Positions 17,647 through 25,982 of a stretch of DNA of 64,000 bases are shown here, piece by piece. Each line of letters begins with the position of its first letter. Position 1 is the first letter of the stretch. This stretch comes from Johnsonella sp. Its GTDB lineage: Bacteria > Bacillota > Clostridia > Lachnospirales > Lachnospiraceae. Location of the stretch: the NCBI GenBank assembly GCA_030529445.1, contig JAUMWW010000014.1:1-64000 (forward strand). Direction: 5' to 3'. The notes under the pieces were generated by a model, which was not told the origin of the DNA, ran no database searches, and saw only the letters and a list, made by a program, of their open reading frames with translations. The position numbers and the translations under genes were made by a program.

Positions 17647-17675
17647 AATATAACCCAGATTATTTAAATAATCAA
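17647..17675 (-). promoter_or_regulatory. Promoter of mecA
   Basis: Minus strand TTGATT (17675-17670), 17-nt spacer, TATATT (17652-17647), 47 nt upstream of the mecA start. Confidence 0.5.
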
Positions 17676-17827
17676 TCATTTATAGACTAAATAAAGAAAG
17701 CCGTAAAAAGCGACCGAACATATTTTTATCATTGACGGAGCCGGAAGCGGGAGCTTATAATCAAAATATCAGAGGGAAAAAAGCGCGGTCCGTCCCATGA
17801 TAAAATGAAGAGGAAAGGAGGAAGGAA

Positions 17828-19216
17828 ATCGAAAATATTGGGGCTTTTTCCGACAGATACCGGCTCCTCGGCGTTTTGGGGCAGGGAAGGCAAAAGACGG
17901 TGTACTTGGTTTTACATAAGGAGCTTCAGGAGAAGAGAGCCATGAAAGTGCTTTCCGTCGATAAAAGCCAAACCTACGAGGAATATAAGAGGGAGGCATT
18001 GCTCCTGAAAGAGCTTCGGCATCCCGGAATCCCGATGATCTACGATTTGGAAGAAGCGAACGGAAAACTCTATATCATAGAGGAGTATAAAAAAGGAATT
18101 ACATTGTACGAGAGAGTGGAAAACATCGGAACAATGTCCTTCAAAGAGCTGATAAACTTCGGCATATCTTTATGTCAGCCTATAAAATATCTGCATAATC
18201 AAAAATATCCGATCTTTCATTTGGATATTCAACCAAGAAATCTTATCATTCACAATAATACAGTCAGTTTAATAGATTTTGACCATGCGGGCAGGGAGGG
18301 CGAGAGCGGATTGCTTGCGGACGGATACGGCACGCCGGGCTATGCGGCTCCCGAGCAGTACAGGAAGAAGAGAGCGGATGCAAGAACCGATTTATATGCG
18401 ATCGCCGCCGTACTTTACTATGCGGGAAATGGAGTATATCCCCGAAAAGAACCGCTGCAGCTGCCCAAAAGATGGGGAAAAGATTTTTCCGCCCTGATCG
18501 AGTCCTGCCTGAAGAGCGAAAAGGAAGGCAGACCCCAGAGTGTAGAAGCTTTCCTCTCCGTTTTGGAAGGATTGGCTTTGGAGACCGCGCCGGGAGAAGC
18601 CGACCTGAGGATTGCGAGCGTTTCTGCGGAGAAAAACTGCGGAAACACCTATATCGCGCTCGGACTCTGCGCATATCTGAGGAGGAGAGCATTTGCCGCA
18701 ATCTATGAAGAAAATAATGAAAGCGGGCATATGAGCAGGCTTGCTTCTGCATTGGGGCTCGAATATGACCGCTTCGGGTATTTCAGATTTCATAAAATCC
18801 CCGTCAGACCTTCGTATCCGGATTATATAGAGCTTGAGAAGCTGAGCGCATCGATCTGCGTGGAGGATTACGGAACAAATCTTAAGAAAGCGATCGGCGA
18901 AAAGCCGGATCTGCTGCTTTTCATCTGCAAAGACAGTGTGTTTAAAAGAGAATACTATCTGCATGCGCTGCAAAAGATCGATACGAAGCAAAATTATCTG
19001 ATCCTGTCGAATCTTGCGCAGGAGGAGATGAGCCTTAAGATTCCGCCCCAAATAGATCCGAAACGCTGTCTTTCCTTCCCCTATATCAAGGATATCTGGA
19101 AGGGGAGCGAGCAGGGAGACGAGATATATCAAAGGATAGCAAAGGCGGCAGGAATCAGATGGGAAGAAAAAGGATTTATAGAAAAACTGAAAAGCAGGAT
19201 CCGAAAAAGCCGGTAA
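17828..19216 (+). CDS. Ser/Thr protein kinase fused to a MinD/TadZ-like P-loop domain
   Basis: About 462 residues. Residues ~10-270 are an Hanks-type kinase: glycine loop YRLLGVLGQGRQKTVYLV, catalytic Lys in RAMKVL, helix-C Glu in REALLLKEL, catalytic loop HLDIQPRN (HRD Arg and the usual Lys replaced, Asp and Asn kept), metal motif DFD in place of DFG, and AAPEQY. Residues ~275-462 resemble a degenerate SIMIBI ATPase (IASVSAEKNCGNTYIALGL). The glycine loop needs coding upstream of the first TTG (17876). The frame is open from 17804 but offers only ATC (17828, with GGAGG six nt upstream) or ATT (17837), so the start or the sequence is unusual. It overlaps the next P-loop gene by 58 nt. The role is unknown; signalling to a MinD-like partner is inferred. 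Confidence 0.8.
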   Translation: MENIGAFSDRYRLLGVLGQGRQKTVYLVLHKELQEKRAMKVLSVDKSQTYEEYKREALLLKELRHPGIPMIYDLEEANGKLYIIEEYKKGITLYERVENIGTMSFKELINFGISLCQPIKYLHNQKYPIFHLDIQPRNLIIHNNTVSLIDFDHAGREGESGLLADGYGTPGYAAPEQYRKKRADARTDLYAIAAVLYYAGNGVYPRKEPLQLPKRWGKDFSALIESCLKSEKEGRPQSVEAFLSVLEGLALETAPGEADLRIASVSAEKNCGNTYIALGLCAYLRRRAFAAIYEENNESGHMSRLASALGLEYDRFGYFRFHKIPVRPSYPDYIELEKLSASICVEDYGTNLKKAIGEKPDLLLFICKDSVFKREYYLHALQKIDTKQNYLILSNLAQEEMSLKIPPQIDPKRCLSFPYIKDIWKGSEQGDEIYQRIAKAAGIRWEEKGFIEKLKSRIRKSR

Positions 19217-19764
19217 GGATAGGGCTTCTCAGTGCGGAAAAAGGAAGCGGGCTTACTCATATCTGCCTGCTCCTGGCAAATTATATCAGCGGGTGCAAGA
19301 AAAGAAGAGTGGCTCTGCTGGAGCAAAATCAAAGCGGAGACTTCATGCGCCTGGCGGATTTCTACGGGATAAGAAGAGATAAGTTTACGATACAGGGAGT
19401 GGATTATTATTCCGATGTATCGGGATCGCTTTACCGGGATCTCTATGCGCTGGGATATGAATATATTCTTTCCGATTACGGGAGCGATCTTAAAAACAGC
19501 GGAGAGAGCTTTTGGCAAAGCGAAGTCAAGATTTTACTGATTTCATCCAGCCCGTGGAAGGCGCAGGCGGGGAGGAGAATCCTGGACGCGAATGAAAAAA
19601 GTATATTAGAGAGCTGGTACATCCTTCAAGCCTTCGGCAGCGAGGGATACAGAAAAAAATTAGAGAGAATATACGGATTTCCGATCGGGCGCATTCCTTT
19701 TTCCGAGGATCCTTTTTCAATCAATGCAGAGCTTTATGATTTTTTCCGGAGCCTGAATCTTTAA
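19159..19764 (+). CDS. MinD/ParA/TadZ-like P-loop protein with degenerate Walker A
   Basis: 201 residues resembling the C-terminal domain of the overlapping kinase: LLSAEKGSGLTHICLLLANY here versus VSAEKNCGNTYIALGLCAYL there. The Walker A region keeps a Lys and two glycines (EKGSGLTH) but lacks the GKT lysine. RRVALLEQNQSGD follows, the place where MinD/ParA proteins have their beta-strand and A' motif, and LSDYGSDL is the Walker-B-like strand. No membrane-targeting helix is obvious. The ATG has CAGGAA about 7 nt upstream. Its frame overlaps the kinase end by 58 nt, implying tight co-expression. Tad pilus genes, the usual TadZ neighbours, are absent. Confidence 0.75.
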   Translation: MGRKRIYRKTEKQDPKKPVRIGLLSAEKGSGLTHICLLLANYISGCKKRRVALLEQNQSGDFMRLADFYGIRRDKFTIQGVDYYSDVSGSLYRDLYALGYEYILSDYGSDLKNSGESFWQSEVKILLISSSPWKAQAGRRILDANEKSILESWYILQAFGSEGYRKKLERIYGFPIGRIPFSEDPFSINAELYDFFRSLNL

Positions 19765-19807
19765 GGGTTATATATTACAAATCCTCCGAAAATCAAAGCG
19801 CTGCAAG

Positions 19808-20104
19808 ATGTGGCTGTTTGAGAATATCCGCCCTGATACGGCGGGTGAGCATATGGAGTTAAGAGTGGATAAGGAAAAAGATTTTCTGCGCTATCTTCGC
19901 CGGTATATGGACTGCGGAGTCAAAATATACATAGACGGAGAGGAAGCAAAAAACAAAGATTTGCTGAATATGCTGAAAGTATCTGAAAACGGTCCTCTCT
20001 ATATGGGTGATTATATAGAGGATGAAAGAAAGGGAGTACTTAAGGAAATTAGATTTGATAAAATAAGAATACCGTATAAGTCTTTAACTGCAAAAAAAGA
20101 ATAA
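19808..20104 (+). CDS. Small conserved-looking orphan downstream of the kinase/P-loop genes
   Basis: 98 residues from the ATG at 19808, or 83 from the ATG at 19853 (weak GGTGAG just upstream); the start is uncertain. It contains VKIYIDGEEAKNKDLLNML followed by GPLYMGDYIEDERKGVLKEI and IRFDKIRI. The pattern (a short strand with IDGEEA, then Y-M-x-DY-x-x-DE) resembles unnamed small proteins I associate with Lachnospiraceae, but I cannot name the family. No membrane segment or cysteine pair. It follows the P-loop gene by 43 nt in the same direction. Confidence 0.65.
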   Translation: MWLFENIRPDTAGEHMELRVDKEKDFLRYLRRYMDCGVKIYIDGEEAKNKDLLNMLKVSENGPLYMGDYIEDERKGVLKEIRFDKIRIPYKSLTAKKE

Positions 20105-20155
20105 CTGTGATATAATTAGGAAATCTCAAACAGAAACGGAGGTTTCCTAATTTTT

Positions 20156-21832
20156 ATGAAAAAGATAAAACCACTGCTTCTTATCATCGTATTCATGCTC
20201 TTCATCAGCGGGATTTCTTATCTTATACTGAGGTTTTCGGAAGACTTGCTGGCATCCCGGCGCAGGGTGGAGGAGGTCGAGTATTTTGATGCGAGCGGTG
20301 ATAAGGTCGCGATCATTTATAACTACGGTCTGCAGGCGGAAAAAGCGCTCTACAGAGAGGGGAAGATCTATATCCCCATTGTTTGGGTGAGAGCGATACT
20401 GAATGATAAGTTTTATTGGAGCGAGGAGGAAGATCTGCTGATCTATACCACGCCTACCGATATCTTATATTCCGATCTTTCCTCCAGAGGAAGCGACGGA
20501 AAGCTTTATATCCTCAAGGAGGGGGAGAAGGCGTATCTTTCGGTTGATCTGATCAGAACCTATACGGATATTTATACGGAAGAATATATTCAGGGAGAGG
20601 TAAAGAGGATTTTTATCGGAGATCAATGGGAGGATCATATCAAGGCGGAGGCGGAAAAGGAGATCAAGCTCAGAGCCGGAGATTCGAAAAAAACCGATAT
20701 CGTCAGGGAATTGCAAAAGCAGGAAGAGGTGCTGATCGCTTCGGAAGAGGAAACCGGAGAATCGATTAAGGAGGGCTGGCTCAAGGTGAAGACCGCGGAC
20801 GGATTTTTCGGCTTTGTCGAGAAAAAGCATCTGAGAGAAAAAGACAAGCTGATTCGTATCAGCAGCTTTGAGCAGCCCATATACAGCAATATCCGTCTGG
20901 AGGAGCCCATCGTGCTGGGCTGGCATCAGGTCGGCACCAAGGAGAGCAATAAGGGGCTGGGAGAAATCATCAAAAACTCGCCCGGGCTCAATGTGATTTC
21001 TCCAACCTGGTTTTCTCTAAGCGATAACCGGGGGAATTATACCTCGCTGGCAAACGGGGAATATGTGAAAGAAGCTCATGCGAATGGCTTGCAGGTTTGG
21101 GTGCTGATCGATAATTTCAGCAAGGAAGTCAATTCCGAGATTCTTTTTGCCTCCACTCCTGCAAGAGCAAAGCTGATCGAAAATCTGATTGCGGATGTGA
21201 AAAAATATGATATCGACGGGATCAATCTGGATTTCGAAAGCCTTAAGGAGGAGGCGGCAAGTCATTATATTCAGTTTATCCGGGAGATTTCCACCTTTTG
21301 CAGGAGGGAGGGCATCGTCCTCTCCGTGGATCTTCCGGTTCCGGCTCCCTATAATACCTTCTACGGAAGAAAGAAACAGGCAGAGGTCGCAGATTATCTC
21401 ATCGTCATGGGGTATGACGAGCATTATGCCGGCGGAGAGATGGGAAGCGTCTCCTCTTATCCTTTTGTAAAACAGGGAATCGAGGACAGCCTCAAAGAGA
21501 TTCCCAAGGAGAAGCTGATCAATGCGATTCCCTTCTATACAAGGCTCTGGACGAAGACTTCTTCGGGGCTGAGTTCCAAGGCATTGGGGATCAGAGCCGC
21601 AACGGACTGGATAGAGGAAAATTCCGTCGAGCTGAGATGGGATGAAGCGCTCGGGCAGTATTACGGAGAATTTGAAGAGGCGGACGGAAAATCCCATCTC
21701 TGGATGGAGGAAGAAAAATCCCTCGGTCTTAAGGTAGATCTGATCAATAAAAACGATCTTGCGGGAGTGGCAATCTGGAAACTCGGCCTGGAAACCCCGC
21801 AGCTTTGGAAGGTAATTGAGAGGGTGCGCTAA
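20156..21832 (+). CDS. Membrane-anchored GH18-family glycosyl hydrolase with stalk and SH3-like domains
   Basis: 558 residues. An N-terminal transmembrane anchor (PLLLIIVFMLFISGISYLIL) is followed by a copper-amine-oxidase-N-like domain (IYIPIVWVRAILNDKFYW), an SH3-like stretch (EGWLKVKTADGFFGFVEKKH, residues ~203-222), and a C-terminal GH18 TIM barrel. The catalytic motif DGINLDFE is intact near residue 354, and VADYLIVMGYDEHY follows. GH18 proteins of this architecture (YaaH/spore-type and Lachnospiraceae relatives) act on peptidoglycan or N-acetylglucosamine polymers outside the cell. CGGAGG lies upstream of the ATG. It ends the kinase cluster by position and may share its transcript; functional linkage is only suggested. 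Confidence 0.88.
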   Translation: MKKIKPLLLIIVFMLFISGISYLILRFSEDLLASRRRVEEVEYFDASGDKVAIIYNYGLQAEKALYREGKIYIPIVWVRAILNDKFYWSEEEDLLIYTTPTDILYSDLSSRGSDGKLYILKEGEKAYLSVDLIRTYTDIYTEEYIQGEVKRIFIGDQWEDHIKAEAEKEIKLRAGDSKKTDIVRELQKQEEVLIASEEETGESIKEGWLKVKTADGFFGFVEKKHLREKDKLIRISSFEQPIYSNIRLEEPIVLGWHQVGTKESNKGLGEIIKNSPGLNVISPTWFSLSDNRGNYTSLANGEYVKEAHANGLQVWVLIDNFSKEVNSEILFASTPARAKLIENLIADVKKYDIDGINLDFESLKEEAASHYIQFIREISTFCRREGIVLSVDLPVPAPYNTFYGRKKQAEVADYLIVMGYDEHYAGGEMGSVSSYPFVKQGIEDSLKEIPKEKLINAIPFYTRLWTKTSSGLSSKALGIRAATDWIEENSVELRWDEALGQYYGEFEEADGKSHLWMEEEKSLGLKVDLINKNDLAGVAIWKLGLETPQLWKVIERVR

Positions 21833-21910
21833 AGCCGTACGGAAGAGCCTTTTGAAAGAGCGCCGGCGCAAAAGAAAAAGATGAATAAATGAACAAGGAG
21901 TGAAAAAACA

Positions 21911-22918
21911 ATGGCATTAATTATTCCGAAGGGTTATGATCCCGTGCTCAATATCAGGCAGACCCAGGAGGCGATTAAATATATCAGAGATACTTTTCAA
22001 AAGGAGTTCGGCAGGGAGATGAATCTGGAGAGGGTATCGGCTCCGCTTTTTGTAAAGCGTTCGAGCGGGCTCAATGACAATCTGAGCGGGGTGGAAAGAC
22101 CCGTCAGATTTGATATCGCCGCGATCGGTACGGAGGATATCGAGGTGGTGCAGTCCCTGGCAAAATGGAAAAGAATGGCGCTTCACGAATACGGTTATCT
22201 TCCCGGTGAGGGGTTGTATACGAATATGAATGCGATCAGAAGAGATGAGAGCCTCGATAATACGCATTCCTGCTATGTCGACCAATGGGATTGGGAAAAG
22301 GTCATCAGGAAGGAAGAGCGGACGATAGAAACGCTTGAATCGACGGTAAAGACGATTTTTAAAGTAATCAAGCATATGCAGCATGAGGTATGGTATAAAT
22401 ATCCGGAGGCGGTCAATCGGCTTCCGAAAGAGATCCATTTTATCAGCTCGGAGGAGCTGCTCAAAAGGTATCCGGATAAGACGCCGAAAGAAAGGGAGAA
22501 TCTGATTGCAAAGGAATACGGAGCGGTCTTCATCGAACAGATCGGAGGAGCGCTTTCCAACGGAGAGCCGCATGACGGAAGAGCACCGGATTACGACGAT
22601 TGGTCCTTAAACGGAGATATTCTGTTTTGGTTTGACTGGCTGGATTCGGCATTGGAGATTTCCAGCATGGGAATACGAGTGGATGAGGAGGCGCTTGCAA
22701 GACAGCTCGAGGAGTCGGGCTGCACCGACAGAAAAAAGCTTCCCTACCATAAGAAACTCCTGAAGGGAGAGCTTCCATATACGATAGGAGGGGGCATAGG
22801 GCAGTCGAGATTATGCATGCTCTTATTGAACAGGGCGCATGTAGGAGAGGTGCAGTCCAGCATCTGGCCGGAGGAAATGAAAAGAATCTGTGCCGAGAAC
22901 AAGATGTTCTTATTATAG
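21911..22918 (+). CDS. asnA: Aspartate-ammonia ligase (asparagine synthetase A)
   Basis: 335 residues, full-length Asn[74 protein letters not shown] region (here DESLDNTHS) and C-terminal [16 protein letters not shown]. It makes asparagine from aspartate, ATP and ammonia, and has a class II tRNA-synthetase-like fold. AAGGAG lies nine nt before the ATG. The 78-nt upstream gap is too short for a T-box leader and none is visible. Confidence 0.97.
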   Translation: MALIIPKGYDPVLNIRQTQEAIKYIRDTFQKEFGREMNLERVSAPLFVKRSSGLNDNLSGVERPVRFDIAAIGTEDIEVVQSLAKWKRMALHEYGYLPGEGLYTNMNAIRRDESLDNTHSCYVDQWDWEKVIRKEERTIETLESTVKTIFKVIKHMQHEVWYKYPEAVNRLPKEIHFISSEELLKRYPDKTPKERENLIAKEYGAVFIEQIGGALSNGEPHDGRAPDYDDWSLNGDILFWFDWLDSALEISSMGIRVDEEALARQLEESGCTDRKKLPYHKKLLKGELPYTIGGGIGQSRLCMLLLNRAHVGEVQSSIWPEEMKRICAENKMFLL

Positions 22919-22932
22919 GATAAGGAATGGAT

Positions 22933-23982
22933 ATGAAAACGGAGATTATTTCTCTCTCTTCAAAGAAGGGGGAAGGGCTGGAGAGAGCCGCAAAAATCAT
23001 CAGGGAGGGAGGGCTCGTTGCCTTTCCGACGGAGACGGTCTACGGTCTCGGAGGGGATGCGCTCAATGCGGACTCCGCAAGGCGGATCTATGAAGCCAAG
23101 GGCAGACCGAGTGATAATCCGCTGATTGTACATATTGCAGAGCTTTCGGATCTGAAGCTCTATGCGAGGGAGGTTCCAAAGCAGGCTCTGGAGCTTGCGC
23201 GGGCGTATTGGCCCGGACCGATGACTCTGGTACTGAAAAAGACGAAGCTCATCCCAGATGAGACCAGCGGCGGGCTGGATACGGTCGCAATCAGAATGCC
23301 CTCAAACAGGATCGCACTGGAGCTCATCCGCCGTTCCGAAACGGCGATTGCGGCTCCGAGCGCGAATCTTTCCGGCAGACCGAGCCCTACCTGCGCGGAG
23401 CATGTCAGAGAGGATCTGGACGGAAGGATCGATATGATCATAGACGGGGGAAGCTCAACAATAGGGCTGGAGTCCACGATTATTGATTTTTCGGAGGGCT
23501 CTCCGATCTTGCTGCGTCCGGGGGCGATCGATCAGGAAATGCTTCGCGCCGTGATCGGCGAGGTTAAAAAGGATCCCGCTCTTTCGGGCAGACCGGACGA
23601 AAAGGCGAGACCTAAGGCGCCGGGGATGAAGTACAGGCATTATGCGCCGAAGGCGGAAATTACGATTGTCAATGGTTCAAAAGAGGCGGTCATCAAAACC
23701 ATAGTTTTTTTTGCGGAAAGAGATATGCTTCGGGGCAGAAGAGTGGGAATCATAGCGACGAAGGAAACGGCGGATTTTTATCCCTTCGGCATTGTCTGCG
23801 CAGTCGGAAGCAGGGAGGACGAAAAGAGCATCGCGCATAATCTCTTTTCGGTGCTCAGAGGCTTTGATGAAAAGCAAGTCGATGTGATTTATTCGGAAAG
23901 CTTTTCGCAGGAGGGATTGGGAGAAGCGGTGATGAACAGGTTGCTCAAGGCGGCGGCCTATCGAAGCATAGAGGCGAGCTGA
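22933..23982 (+). CDS. L-threonylcarbamoyladenylate synthase (Sua5/YwlC type)
   Basis: 349 residues with the YrdC fold (GGLVAFPTETVYGLGGDA, KGRPSDNPLIVHI, SANLSGRPSPT, EGSPILLRPGAI) plus the C-terminal Sua5 domain (SGRPDEKARPKAPGMKYRHY linker, then a Rossmann-like part). The enzyme makes threonylcarbamoyl-AMP from Thr, bicarbonate and ATP for the t6A37 modification of tRNAs reading ANN codons. I prefer the ATG at 22933, six nt after AAGGA; the ATG at 22927 directly abuts that site. It follows asnA by 14 nt and ends at a terminator. Confidence 0.94.
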   Translation: MKTEIISLSSKKGEGLERAAKIIREGGLVAFPTETVYGLGGDALNADSARRIYEAKGRPSDNPLIVHIAELSDLKLYAREVPKQALELARAYWPGPMTLVLKKTKLIPDETSGGLDTVAIRMPSNRIALELIRRSETAIAAPSANLSGRPSPTCAEHVREDLDGRIDMIIDGGSSTIGLESTIIDFSEGSPILLRPGAIDQEMLRAVIGEVKKDPALSGRPDEKARPKAPGMKYRHYAPKAEITIVNGSKEAVIKTIVFFAERDMLRGRRVGIIATKETADFYPFGIVCAVGSREDEKSIAHNLFSVLRGFDEKQVDVIYSESFSQEGLGEAVMNRLLKAAAYRSIEAS

Positions 23983-23985
23983 GGA

Positions 23986-24015
23986 AAAAAACATCCGTTT
24001 AAGCGGCTGTTTTTT
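23986..24015 (+). terminator. Intrinsic terminator after the Sua5 gene
   Basis: Stem AAAAACA-x-CCG with CGG-x-TGTTTTT, 6-nt loop and one mismatch, immediately after the stop; T-rich 3' arm. Confidence 0.65.
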
Positions 24016-24068
24016 CAAGAAGAGGGCTGAGGGCGGGAGAAACGCCGCACCGGAAAGAAGGAGAAAAG

Positions 24069-24563
24069 ATGTCGGAAAAAAGAGAGGATTATATCACCTG
24101 GGACGAGTATTTTATGGGAGTGGCAAAGCTCTCGGCGAGGAGGTCGAAAGACCCGAGCACTCAGGTCGGGGCATGCATCGTCAGCACCGATAATAAGATT
24201 TTGTCGATGGGCTATAACGGATTTCCCATAGGCTGCTCCGATGACGAGTTTCCCTGGGGAAAAGAATGTGAAAACAGCGATCCTTACCATGCAAAATATC
24301 TGTATTCCACGCATAGCGAGCTCAATGCGATTCTGAATTACAGAGGGGGAAGTCTTGAAGGGAGCAAGCTCTATGTGACGCTCTTTCCCTGCAATGAATG
24401 TGCCAAGGCGATTATTCAGTCGGGAATCAAGACCATTATCTATGCGGAGGATAAGTATGCGGATTCGGATGCGGTCAGGGCGAGCAAGCGCATGCTCAAT
24501 GCGGCGGGGGTTCGATATTATGAGTACGAGCCCACGCATAGAAACATACTGATCGAGGTATGA
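24069..24563 (+). CDS. dCMP deaminase (ComEB family)
   Basis: 164 residues with the cytidine/deoxycytidylate deaminase zinc site: HSELNAIL (His and catalytic Glu, near residue 80) and PCNEC (two Cys ligands, near 101). DPSTQVGACIV and YNGFPIGCSDDEFPW are typical of dCMP deaminase/ComEB. It converts dCMP to dUMP for thymidylate synthesis. AAGGAG AAAAG precedes the ATG. Tightly followed by nth (1-nt gap). Confidence 0.93.
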   Translation: MSEKREDYITWDEYFMGVAKLSARRSKDPSTQVGACIVSTDNKILSMGYNGFPIGCSDDEFPWGKECENSDPYHAKYLYSTHSELNAILNYRGGSLEGSKLYVTLFPCNECAKAIIQSGIKTIIYAEDKYADSDAVRASKRMLNAAGVRYYEYEPTHRNILIEV

Positions 24564-24564
24564 G

Positions 24565-25221
24565 ATGAGAGAGGGAAAAAAAGCGAAAGAAGAGAGGGTC
24601 AAAAGGATTATCCGAAAGCTCGAAGAACGGTACGGGAGCGATCTGCGCTGTTTTCTTAATTACGAGACGGATTGGCAGCTTCTTTTTGCGGTGATTCTGA
24701 GCGCGCAGTGCACGGATGAGAGGGTGAACATCGTTACCGCGACGCTCTTTCAGGAATACAGGAGCCTGGAGGATTTTGCGAATGCGAAGCTTGAGGATAT
24801 GGAGGAGGCGATCAAATCCATAGGGCTCTTCCGGAGCAAGGCAAAAAACCTGATTCTTGCGGCGAGAAGGCTTTTGGAGGTTTACGGGGGGAAGGTACCC
24901 TCCGGGATAGAAGATCTGACCTCCCTTGCCGGTGTGGGAAGGAAGACGGCAAATGTAATCAGAGGAAATATTTACCATGAGCCGAGCATCGTCGTGGATA
25001 CCCATGTGAAGCGGATCAGCAAAAAGCTCGGGCTGGCAAAGGAAGAGGAGCCCGAAAAGATAGAATATGAACTGATGGAGGTTTTGCCCAGAGAAAGCTG
25101 GATTGTCTGGAATATTAATATCATCACCCTGGGAAGAACGATCTGCATTGCAAGGCGGGAACGCTGTTTTGAATGTTTTTTGAGAGAGGATTGCCCGAGT
25201 GCCAAAAGCGCTCCGGAATAA
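24565..25221 (+). CDS. nth: Endonuclease III
   Basis: 218 residues: bifunctional DNA glycosylase/AP lyase removing oxidised pyrimidines. Visible are LSAQCTDERVN, the helix-hairpin-helix LAGVGRKTANVIRG with the catalytic Lys, the catalytic Asp in VDTHVKRIS, and the C-terminal [4Fe-4S] loop C-x6-C-x2-C-x5-C (CIARRERCFECFLREDC). All key residues are kept and length is normal. It starts one base after the deaminase stop and is followed three bases later by an exonuclease gene, forming a nucleotide/DNA-repair operon. Confidence 0.97.
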   Translation: MREGKKAKEERVKRIIRKLEERYGSDLRCFLNYETDWQLLFAVILSAQCTDERVNIVTATLFQEYRSLEDFANAKLEDMEEAIKSIGLFRSKAKNLILAARRLLEVYGGKVPSGIEDLTSLAGVGRKTANVIRGNIYHEPSIVVDTHVKRISKKLGLAKEEEPEKIEYELMEVLPRESWIVWNINIITLGRTICIARRERCFECFLREDCPSAKSAPE

Positions 25222-25224
25222 AGG

Positions 25225-25956
25225 ATGAGAGAGAAGATGTTTAGGGAGGGAGCTTCCTATATTGCCTTGGATATAGAAACGACGGGAGTCAGACCGAAGC
25301 GGGACAGAATTATCGAGATTGCGGCAATCAAGGTAAGAGAGGGCAGGGAGGAGGCAAAATACCATGCTCTGATCGATCCGAAAATGAGCCTCTCGGAGGA
25401 AATTACCGGACTTACGGGCATAAGTGATGAGATGCTCAGGGGAAAGCCGGGGATAGAAGAATGCATCGCCGATTTTGTAAATTTTACGGAGGAGCTGCCC
25501 CTGCTCGGTCATAAGCTTTTATTCGACTACAGCTTTCTTAAGAGAGCCTGCGTGAACGCGGGGATTTCCTTTGAAAAGGAGGGGATAGATACGCTTAAGC
25601 TTTGCAGGGCGCTGATGCCCGAAAAAGAGAGGAAGACCTTATCCTCCGCCTGTGCGTATTTCGGAATCGAAACAAAAAAGGCTCACCGGGCGCTAAATGA
25701 TGCAAGAGCCGTGATGCTGCTTTATGAAAAGCTTTTGGAGCATTATTCGGAGAAAAATGAAAGCTTGTTTAGAAAAACGCAATTAATTTTTAAGATAAAA
25801 AAGGAACAAAAAGCATCGAATCGGCAAAAAGAATACTTGCGCAAACTTTTAAACTATCATAAAATAATGGAGAATATCGAGCTGGAAAGTCTGACGAAGA
25901 ATGAGGCTTCCAGGCTGAGCGATCGGCTGAGGGCGATATACGGAAAGCTGAAATAA
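25225..25956 (+). CDS. DnaQ-like 3'-5' exonuclease (DEDDh)
   Basis: 243 residues. Exo I DIETTG (residues ~13-18), Exo II LLFDYSFLK (Asp near 99) and Exo III HRALNDARA (His and Asp near 155) give a complete DEDDh active site. A C-terminal ~60-residue Lys-rich helical tail ends in ESLTKNEASRLSDRLRAIYG, a small domain often seen after bacterial DnaQ-like exonucleases. It may proofread for PolIII or act in repair; it is not fused to polymerase. Encoded right after nth in the same operon. Confidence 0.9.
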   Translation: MREKMFREGASYIALDIETTGVRPKRDRIIEIAAIKVREGREEAKYHALIDPKMSLSEEITGLTGISDEMLRGKPGIEECIADFVNFTEELPLLGHKLLFDYSFLKRACVNAGISFEKEGIDTLKLCRALMPEKERKTLSSACAYFGIETKKAHRALNDARAVMLLYEKLLEHYSEKNESLFRKTQLIFKIKKEQKASNRQKEYLRKLLNYHKIMENIELESLTKNEASRLSDRLRAIYGKLK

Positions 25957-25982
25957 AAGATAAATGAGAAAGAGGTTTTGAG

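Noticed and set aside
17876..19216. Kinase starting at the TTG at 17876
   Set aside because: It would delete the first strand and half of the glycine loop, no Shine-Dalgarno sequence precedes it, and the frame is open further upstream next to a strong site.
21833..21910. T-box leader before asnA
   Set aside because: The gap is only 78 nt, and no T-box sequence or specifier stem is visible.
24496..25512. 338-codon minus-strand frame
   Set aside because: Antisense to nth and the exonuclease gene, whose active-site motifs are complete.
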